From Gammaproteobacteria bacterium (lineage in GTDB: Bacteria; Pseudomonadota; Gammaproteobacteria; DSM-19610), in contig DRNU01000008.1 of NCBI GenBank assembly GCA_011374975.1, positions 1-34,106 on the forward strand: a stretch of 34,106 bases of DNA, in the 5' to 3' direction. Shown here in pieces: positions 16,123-24,200 of this stretch (position 1 is the first letter of the stretch; every line of letters starts with the position of its first letter). The notes beneath the pieces are model-generated. The model saw nothing but the letters and a program-made list of their open reading frames with translations, was not told where the DNA came from and ran no database searches. Both the position numbers and the translations under genes were made by a program.

Positions 16123-19100
16123 ATGAAGCGCATTATCGGTTTCCTCAAAAACCGCTGGGTAGTTTCCCTGGTCGGCCTGCTGGCCATCAGCATACTGATC
16201 TGGTTTGTCGGTCCACTGGTCAGCATAGCCGGCAGCACGCCACTGGCGGATGAGATCTCGCGTCTGCTGGTTATCCTGGTCATCGTCGTACTCTGGGGGC
16301 TGAATAACCTGCGCATCCAGATGCAGGTCAACAAGGCCAATGCGCAAATGATCGGCGGCATGGTCGAACCGGCCATGGACAGCGGCGGGGATGCGGTTGC
16401 CAGCCAGTCGGCCGAGGAAGTGAGCGTGTTGCGCGAGCGCTTCGATGAAGCACTGCAGGTGCTGAAGAAAACCGCGCGCAAGAAAGGCGGTGCGGGTATC
16501 TATGACCTGCCCTGGTACATCATCATCGGGCCGCCCGGCTGCGGCAAGACCACCGCGCTGATCAACTCCGGTCTGAATTTCCCGCTGGCGGAACGCTTCG
16601 GCAAGGAAGCGCTGCGCGGTGTCGGCGGTACGCGTAACTGCGACTGGTGGTTTACCGAAGAGGCGGTGCTGCTGGATACCGCCGGCCGCTATGTCACCCA
16701 GGACAGCCAGATGGAAGTCGACAGCGCTGCCTGGGAAGGTTTCCTCAACCTGCTCAAGAAAAGCCGCCGCCGCCGGCCGATCAACGGTGCGCTGGTGGCG
16801 GTCAGCCTGTCTGACCTGATGCTGCAGAGCGAGGCCGAGCGCGCCCAGCACGTGCGCGCCATCAAGCAGCGTTTGCAGGAACTCAACAAAGTGTTGGGTA
16901 TCCGCTTCCCGGTCTATGTGCTGCTGACCAAGTGCGACCTGATGGCCGGCTTTATGGAGTTTTTCGATGACCTGGGCCTGGAAGAACGTGCCCAGGTATG
17001 GGGTATGACTTTCCCCATGGAAGAGGGTGAAAATACCGGCGCTGCCATCCAGATGCTGACCAGTGAAATGGATGCCCTTGTACAGCGTATCAATCAGCGC
17101 ACGCTGGCACGCATGCACCAGGAACGCGACCCGCAACGGCGCGCCCGTATCTTTACCTTTCCCCAGCAACTGGCGTCCATGCGCACGGTCGGCAACCAGT
17201 TCCTGACCGAGATTTTCCGCCCCAGCCGCTTCGAGGAGCCGCCCCTGTTGCGCGGCGTCTATTTTACCAGCGGCACCCAGGAAGGCACCCCGATCGACCG
17301 CATCATGGGCGCATTGACACGGACTTTCGGTGTCGGCCAGCAGGCGTTACCTCCGCACAGCGGCCAGGGGCGCAGTTACTTCCTGACCCGCCTGCTCAAG
17401 GATGTCATCTTCGAGGAAGCCGAGCTGGTGGGCGCCAACCGGCGCCTCGAAGTACAGCGTCGCTGGTTGCAGCGCGCGGCCTATGCGGGTGCGGTGGGCA
17501 TTACCGCCCTGGCGGTGCTGGCCTGGACCACGAGCTTCACCCGTAACCAGGTCTATGTCGGCCAGTTCAATACCCAGCTGGCGGAATACCAGGCCGCCAG
17601 TGCCGAGCCGCTGGTGAATCCCAACGATTTCGATGAACTGTTGCCGCGCCTGAACGCGTTGCGCGAAGTCACCGAGGTTTACCAGCCGGTCGGTGAAGAT
17701 ACGCCGCTGTTACTGGGCATGGGGCTCTACCAGGGTGACAACCTCACCGAGGCGGCGCGCGATGCCTACCGGCGTGAGCTGGGCCGGGTGCTATTGCCGG
17801 CGATACGTCACCGTCTTGAGCAGCACCTGGAAGCCGGTATCGGCGATCCGGATTTCCAGTACGAGGCGCTCAAGACCTACCTGATGCTGGGTGACCGTGA
17901 ACACCTGGATCCGGAACAGCTGAAACTGTGGATGGCGCTGGACTGGCGGAACAGCTTCGCCGCGGAACCGGATAAACAGGGCCAGTTGCAGAATCACCTG
18001 GCGTCGCTGCTGGGCATGGGTTTCGAGCCGGTTGCGCTGGACCAGGAAGTGGTCGCCAGCGCGCGCCTCAGTCTCAACCAGGTGCCGCTCGCGCAACTGA
18101 TGTACGGGCGCATGAAGCGCGATTACATGGCGTCCGACAAGCAGCCGTTCCGCCTGATCAATGCGCTGGGCCTGGGTGGCGACAAGGTGTTCGGGCGCAT
18201 CAGCGGGCAACCGCTGGACAGCGGCGTGTCCGGCCTGTTTACCTACAAGGGTTACCACAATCACTTCAAAAAACAGGTCAAAAACATCGCGCGCCAGAGC
18301 AGCGAGGAAAACTGGATACTCAACCCGGACAAGGACGCGTTGACCAAACCGGAGGTTGAACGCCTGCAGAAGGATCTCCAGGACCTGTACTTTGCCGATT
18401 ACATCCGCGAGTGGAAACAGTTGCTGGCGGATATCCGTATTGTACGTTTCACCAGCCTGCGGCATGCCGCCGAAGTACTGGACCTGCTGTCCGGGCCGGG
18501 TTCGCCACTGCGCACCCTGTTGCAGAATGTCGCGCTCAACACCACGCTGGAGAAATCCGGCGGTCTGCTGGGCAAGGCGATGGACAAGGCCGGCGCGGCT
18601 ACCGCCACCGAGAGCCGGCTGGCGCGCTTGCTGCGCTCGGCCTCGGACAGCGAGGCGGTGCCCAAACCCGATCGCCCGGCCGAAGTGGTGGACAAACAGT
18701 TCGCTCGGCTCGATGCCCTGGTGAAGGCACCCGAAGGCGGCGTTGCGCCTGTCGAGCAGATCATCAATATGCTGTCGCAACTCTATGGTCAGCTGGATGC
18801 CATGTCCGCCGGGCTCGGCTCCGATGCGCTGAGCGTGGCCAAGGGCTCTGCCGGTGGCGACATGGTGCGGCGCCTGCAGGTCGAGGGCGCGCGCCAGCCG
18901 GAGCCGGTGAAACGCTGGTTACAGCAGATCGCCTCCAACAGTCGCACGGTCACCATGGGTGGTGCGCGTGCCCAGATCAACAACGCGTGGAAGTCGACCG
19001 TACTGCCGGTGTGTAACAAGGCACTGTCAGGCCGCTACCCGATTTACCGGGACAGCCAGAAAGAAATGACACTGATCGATTTCGGCCGCCTGTTTGCCCC

Positions 19101-19668
19101 GGGCGGGTTGATCGATAACTTCTTCAACACCAACCTCAAGGCTTTCGTCAATACGTCGGGCGGCAAGTGGCGCTGGAAACCCGTGGGCAATACCACGCTG
19201 GGCATCCCGACCTCGGCATTGCGCCAGTTCCAGCGCGCGGCACTGATCCGTGACACCTTCTTCCAGGGTGGCGGCGCCACGCCTTCGGTCAGCTTCGGTC
19301 TTAAACCGATCTACCTGGATGCCAACGTGCGCACTTTCAGGCTGGACCTGGAAGGCCAGAAGTTCCAGTACCGGCATGGACCGGCACGTGTGCAGCGCGC
19401 CCAGTGGCCGGGGCCGGACAGCACCGGCCAGGTACGCTTCGTGTTCGAGGACGGCAGCGGTGCACGGCTGTCGTCGTCGCGCGAGGGGCCCTGGGCCTGG
19501 TTCCGTATTCTCGATCATGCTGACCTGAAAGCGACCACATCGGATCGCCTGATCGCTACCTTCAAGTCGGCCGGGCGCAAGGCCAGCTGGGAAATTCGCG
19601 CCGACAGCGTGGTGAACCCGTTCATGATGAAACCGCTTGAGCAGTTCCGCTGCCCGGGGAGCCTGTAA
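16123..19668 (+). CDS. tssM: TssM (IcmF family), T6SS inner-membrane ATPase-like channel protein
   Basis: TssM spans the inner membrane and periplasm, joining TssL to TssJ. The 1181-residue protein has two N-terminal membrane helices (about 12-32 and 44-62), a cytoplasmic P-loop domain with an intact Walker A (GPPGCGKT, 136-143) and the LLDTAGRY Walker-B-like segment, then a third helix near 452-472 and a large periplasmic domain. Late family motifs include LFAPGGLIDNFFNTNL and the C-terminal domain ending near residue 1175. Some TssM proteins have a degenerate Walker A; this one keeps Lys142 and Thr143. AGGATGA precedes ATG 16123. tagF begins two bases after its stop. Confidence 0.97.
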   Translation: MKRIIGFLKNRWVVSLVGLLAISILIWFVGPLVSIAGSTPLADEISRLLVILVIVVLWGLNNLRIQMQVNKANAQMIGGMVEPAMDSGGDAVASQSAEEVSVLRERFDEALQVLKKTARKKGGAGIYDLPWYIIIGPPGCGKTTALINSGLNFPLAERFGKEALRGVGGTRNCDWWFTEEAVLLDTAGRYVTQDSQMEVDSAAWEGFLNLLKKSRRRRPINGALVAVSLSDLMLQSEAERAQHVRAIKQRLQELNKVLGIRFPVYVLLTKCDLMAGFMEFFDDLGLEERAQVWGMTFPMEEGENTGAAIQMLTSEMDALVQRINQRTLARMHQERDPQRRARIFTFPQQLASMRTVGNQFLTEIFRPSRFEEPPLLRGVYFTSGTQEGTPIDRIMGALTRTFGVGQQALPPHSGQGRSYFLTRLLKDVIFEEAELVGANRRLEVQRRWLQRAAYAGAVGITALAVLAWTTSFTRNQVYVGQFNTQLAEYQAASAEPLVNPNDFDELLPRLNALREVTEVYQPVGEDTPLLLGMGLYQGDNLTEAARDAYRRELGRVLLPAIRHRLEQHLEAGIGDPDFQYEALKTYLMLGDREHLDPEQLKLWMALDWRNSFAAEPDKQGQLQNHLASLLGMGFEPVALDQEVVASARLSLNQVPLAQLMYGRMKRDYMASDKQPFRLINALGLGGDKVFGRISGQPLDSGVSGLFTYKGYHNHFKKQVKNIARQSSEENWILNPDKDALTKPEVERLQKDLQDLYFADYIREWKQLLADIRIVRFTSLRHAAEVLDLLSGPGSPLRTLLQNVALNTTLEKSGGLLGKAMDKAGAATATESRLARLLRSASDSEAVPKPDRPAEVVDKQFARLDALVKAPEGGVAPVEQIINMLSQLYGQLDAMSAGLGSDALSVAKGSAGGDMVRRLQVEGARQPEPVKRWLQQIASNSRTVTMGGARAQINNAWKSTVLPVCNKALSGRYPIYRDSQKEMTLIDFGRLFAPGGLIDNFFNTNLKAFVNTSGGKWRWKPVGNTTLGIPTSALRQFQRAALIRDTFFQGGGATPSVSFGLKPIYLDANVRTFRLDLEGQKFQYRHGPARVQRAQWPGPDSTGQVRFVFEDGSGARLSSSREGPWAWFRILDHADLKATTSDRLIATFKSAGRKASWEIRADSVVNPFMMKPLEQFRCPGSL

Positions 19669-19670
19669 CC

Positions 19671-20447
19671 GTGGCCGAGACCAGCCTGCCGGGGTTCTAC
19701 GGCAAGTTCCCCGAGCTGGGTGATTTCGTCAACCGGCGCATACCGCGCAGCTTCCTGGATCACTGGGACGAATGGTTACAGAATGCCATCGCCACCAGTC
19801 GCCAGCAGCTGGACCACGAATGGCTGGACCTGTACCTCGGCAGCCCGGTGTGGCGTTTTATCCTGTCCGGCGGCCTGTGCGGCGAGCAGCCCTGGTGTGG
19901 CCTGTTGATGCCCAGCGTGGACCGGGTGGGGCGCTACTTCCCGTTGACGATTGCCGCCCCCTTGCCGCTGGATGCCAACCTGATGCAGGTCGCCGTGGAG
20001 GCGGGCGGCTGGTTCGATGCGGCGGAAAACGTGATCCTGGGCGCGCTCGACGAACAGAACTTCAATCTCGATAATTTCGATCACCAGGTGGCGTCGCTGG
20101 GTGAGCTCACGCAGCTGGCGCACGCCGGTGCCGCATCCACCCAGGCAGGCTTCGGTTCCGCCTGGCAGATTCCACTGGACCAGGATGCACGCCTCAGCAC
20201 AGCCCTGCCCGGTGTCATGCACCAGCTCATCCTGCAGCGGCTGGGCGCCTACAGCCTGTGGTGGGGCAGCGGTTCGGAGCATGTGCAGCCCAGCCTGCTG
20301 ATTGCCGCCGGCATGCCGCCGGCGCCGGATTTCGGTGCCATGCTGAGTGGTAACTGGACCCAGAGCGCGTGGGAACAATGGCCGTTGCCGGTGCCGGGAG
20401 CAGCCTTGCCGGATGATGACCTGGCGCTGGGAGAGCCCGGCCTGTGA
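19671..20447 (+). CDS. tagF: TagF, T6SS-associated post-translational repressor
   Basis: TagF holds the T6SS inactive in Pseudomonas and Agrobacterium, in part by binding Fha independently of the kinase. The 258-residue protein begins TSLPGFYGKFPELGDFVNRRIP and continues with SFLDHWDEWLQ, then SGGLCGEQPWCGLLMPSVDRVGRYFPLTI, the signature of this family. It uses a GTG start two bases after tssM, with GGGGAG upstream. Its stop overlaps the GTG of pppA by four bases (GTGA). TagF and PppA are fused into one protein in some bacteria, which fits this tight coupling. Confidence 0.94.
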   Translation: MAETSLPGFYGKFPELGDFVNRRIPRSFLDHWDEWLQNAIATSRQQLDHEWLDLYLGSPVWRFILSGGLCGEQPWCGLLMPSVDRVGRYFPLTIAAPLPLDANLMQVAVEAGGWFDAAENVILGALDEQNFNLDNFDHQVASLGELTQLAHAGAASTQAGFGSAWQIPLDQDARLSTALPGVMHQLILQRLGAYSLWWGSGSEHVQPSLLIAAGMPPAPDFGAMLSGNWTQSAWEQWPLPVPGAALPDDDLALGEPGL

Positions 20448-21184
20448 CAGCCAGCGGTGTTTTCCAGTGGACCTCCGCCGGTATCAGCGATGTTGGCAAA
20501 ATCCGCAGCATTAATGAAGACGCCTTTGCCGACCGTCCTGATGCCGGGCTGTGGGTGGTGGCCGACGGCATGGGCGGGCATGACGCCGGTGATTTTGCCA
20601 GCCAGGCGATTATCGACAGTCTGAGCCAGGTCGGGCCGCAGCAGCGCCTGAGCACCTTTATCGATGAGGTCGAGGATCGCCTGTTGCAGGTCAACCAGGT
20701 CCTGATCGAAACAGCGGCGCAGCGCGAGGAACCCACCACGATCGGCAGCACGGTGGTGGCGTTGCTGGCCGTCGGCGACTACTGCGCCTGCCTGTGGGCA
20801 GGTGACAGCCGTGCCTACCGTCTGAGTGGCGGACAGATGCAGCCTGTGTCGCAGGACCACAGCCAGGTCGAGGAGTTGATCGAACAGGGTATGTTGCTGC
20901 GTGAGGATGCCGAGTCGCATCCGGCGGCCAATGTCATCACCCGCGCGGTGGGTGCGGCCGAAGAGCTGTTCGTCGATGTGGAACTGGTAGAGTTGCAGGA
21001 TGGCGACCGTTTCCTGCTGTGCAGCGATGGCCTGTTCAAGGAAGTCAGTGAACCGGAGATTGCGCAGTATATGCAGCGTGGCAGTTGCCAGGACGTGTGT
21101 CGCGAGCTGGTCGACCTGGCGCTGGAACGGGGATCGCGGGATAACGTCACCGTAGTGACGATCGATTTCAACAAGGTAAAATAA
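20444..21184 (+). CDS. pppA: PppA, PP2C-type serine/threonine phosphatase of the T6SS switch
   Basis: This 246-residue PPM/PP2C phosphatase should reverse PpkA phosphorylation and reset the T6SS. Metal-binding motifs are present: SINEDAF (Glu25-Asp26), VADGMGGH (Asp41), the central GDSRAYR segment, CSDGLFKEV and the C-terminal SRDNVTVV. It has no signal peptide or membrane helix, so it is cytoplasmic. It starts at GTG 20444 overlapping the tagF stop, and ppkA follows after 59 bases. Confidence 0.95.
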   Translation: MTASGVFQWTSAGISDVGKIRSINEDAFADRPDAGLWVVADGMGGHDAGDFASQAIIDSLSQVGPQQRLSTFIDEVEDRLLQVNQVLIETAAQREEPTTIGSTVVALLAVGDYCACLWAGDSRAYRLSGGQMQPVSQDHSQVEELIEQGMLLREDAESHPAANVITRAVGAAEELFVDVELVELQDGDRFLLCSDGLFKEVSEPEIAQYMQRGSCQDVCRELVDLALERGSRDNVTVVTIDFNKVK

Positions 21185-21243
21185 CAGTATCCCGCGTGGT
21201 GCCATAGCATCGGGCGTACGGGTTTGTGCAGACAGGATTTTTT

Positions 21244-24200
21244 GTGAGCGACTTCAAGTCAGCGCTGGGTAATTTTCTGGTCGGGGAACTGGACTTCGCC
21301 GGCCTCGAGGCGGTGCTGAATGCCGCCTTGCAGGCTGACCCGGCCGCGGCGTCTGAAATTGCGCAGCTGATCGAAAATACCTACCGTGCCGGTCGTCTGC
21401 CGCCGCAGCTGTATGCCATGCTGAAGGCACGGGTGGCTCAGCCGGGTTCAGCCGCACCGGTGTCTTCACCTCCGCCTGCACCTGAATCGACGCCCGCCGA
21501 TGATGCTGACCGGACACAGGTCAGACAGCCTCCGCAGCCGGCGCCGCCTGGGCCGGAGGATGATGCCGACAAAACCCGGATTCGCATGCCGCCGGTGGCG
21601 CCGCCAGCAGAGGCTGCTGACAGCGACCGCACCGTTGCGCGCCCGGTACCGCCGACACCACCGGCTGCGGGTGTCACGAGTCCGACAGGTACACAGGGTA
21701 CAGCCCCGGCCGGTTCACCGGCGCCCGGAGTAACAACCCCGCCCGATTCAACCACCGGCACTGCGCAAACTACACCTACCAGCGGGACCACACCCACCAG
21801 CGGGACTACCGGCGCCACTTCCAGCTGGACAGATATGGCACGCACTTCCGGCGAGTCCGGTGCGACCCTGCAGGTCGGCTCGGTGCTCAAGGGCCGCTTC
21901 GTCTTCGAGGAACTGATCGGTCGTGGCGGTATGGGCGAGGTCTACAAGGCCCGCGACCTGCGCAAGGAAGAGGCGCAGGACCGCAACCCCTATGTCGCGG
22001 TCAAAATACTGAACGACTCTTTCAAGGCGCATCCCGAATCGCTCAAGGCCCTGCAACGCGAGTCACGCAAGGCGCAGAACCTGGCGCACCCCAACATCGT
22101 CAACGTGTTCGATTTCGACCGCGACGGCGGCAACGTCTACATGACAATGGAATTCCTGGAAGGCGAGCCGCTAGACGTGCTGGTCAAGAGCGTCCGCGGG
22201 CGCGGGCTGGAGGAGGGCAGGGCGTTGTCGCTGGTCAATGACATGGGGCATGCGCTGGCCTATGCGCACAAGAACGGCGTGGTGCATTCCGACTTCAAGC
22301 CGGGCAATGCATTCCTGACCCGCGACGGCGTGATCAAGGTGTTCGACTTCGGTATCGCGCGTGCCACCAAGGTGAGCGGTGAGTCAGGTGGCGAGAAGAC
22401 TCTGTTCGATGCCGGCGAGCTGGGTGCGCTGACCCCGGCCTACGCCAGCTATGAAATGCTGGAAGGCATGGAGCCCGATGCGCGCGACGACATCTACGCG
22501 CTGGCCTGTGTGGCCTACGAGCTGCTGACCGGCCAGCACCCGTTCAACAAGCTGCCGGCCAACCAGGCGAAACAGAAAGGGTTGACGCCGGAACCTGTCA
22601 AGGGCCTGAGCCGCCGCCAGTGGAAAGGTCTGCTGCGCGGGCTGGCGTTCGACCGCGAGGCACGTTCGCCGGATGTGGAAACCTTCCTGAACGAGATCGC
22701 GCGCCGCAAGGTTGGCAAGGGTGTGATTGTCGGTGCGGCTGCGGTTGTGGTGCTGCTGGCCGTGCTGCTCGGCCTGTTGCTGCCGGACTACCTGCACAAG
22801 CGTCGTATCGAGGCCATCATCGCGGCGCTGAAAAGCGGTGACAGCCAGGCCATCAACGATGCCCTGACCACGGTCGCAACACTGGAACGCAATGACCGGG
22901 ACCAGGTCGTGCAGGAAGCCAAGGGTGAACTGATCGACTGGTACCAGGGACAGATCGATGCCGCTATCGACGAGACACAGGGGCGCTACGATTACCCGAC
23001 AGCGGAACGTATTGCACAGGCGGCACTGGAGGTCTACCCGGACTCGGCACGCATACAGAGCCTGAAAGACCGCGTGGAGTCACGTAAAAACCAGCTCCTC
23101 AACGAACTCAATACGCGCTACAACCAGCACCTCGCCGATGGCCGCCTGTTACCCGTGGACGGGGATGATATCGACGATGTCCTCAAGGTGCTGGCGCAGG
23201 TACAGCCCGGTCACCCGTTGCTCAGTGACCCGCGTCTGCCTGCCGCCTATGCCGAGCAGGGCACAAAACTGTACGCGGGCGGCGAACTGGCACCGGCCCT
23301 GGCCATGGTCGGTGCCGGGCTGACGCGCTATCCCGATGACATCAACCTGGTCAACCTGCGCGACCGCGTGACTGCCGAGCAACAGCGTATCCAGCGCGAA
23401 ACGCGCATCGCCGAGCTGGAACAGCAGCTGGAGTCCGCGCCGGCATCATTGAGTTCCCTGCAGGCCGTCGACAGTCTGCGTGCGCCGGTTCAGGAATTAC
23501 GCGACCTGAAAGCGGATGCACCGGTGCTGGACAGGATCAGCCGGGCGGTTGGCAAGCAGCTCGAGACACAGCTCAAACAGCTTATTGCCGCGCGCGAATG
23601 GGATGCGGCCCGCTCACTGCTGGTTGAATATACGGATATGCTGGATGGCGGCAGCGTGCTGCAACAGGGTGAGCAGCGTATCGCCACTGCCGAACAGGCT
23701 TATCGTAAAAAGATCGACAGCCTGTACGCGGCCCTGCTGGATGCGGTGGCCAAACGCCGCCTGGATCCTGCCGCGGCAAACAGCGCCCAGAAAAAACTCG
23801 CGGCCCTGGAAACTGCCGGCGCCGATATCTCCCTGCTGGACCAGGGGCGCGCGGCGATCGGACAGGCTTACCTGGAACTGGCACGTAAAGCGCGCGCCGG
23901 TAAACGCTGGGAAGCCGCGCGGCGCTATATCCAGCAGGGCCTGCAGGCCCGGCCGGGTGAGGCCCTGCTGGCATCCCTGCAAGGCGAGACGGCGGAAATC
24001 ACCCGTGCCGAACAGGCCGCGCAGCAGCAGCTGGCGCAGGCCGAGCGCGAGGCGCAGGAGCGCGAGCGGCAGGTAAAAATCCAGCAGTACCACGATGCCT
24101 TCGAGCAAAGCCTGTCAGTCGCAAACTATGATGCCGCCGCTGCCGGCGAGTCGATCCGGAGACTGGAACAGCTCGCGGCGGTGAACCCGACGGACCCCCT

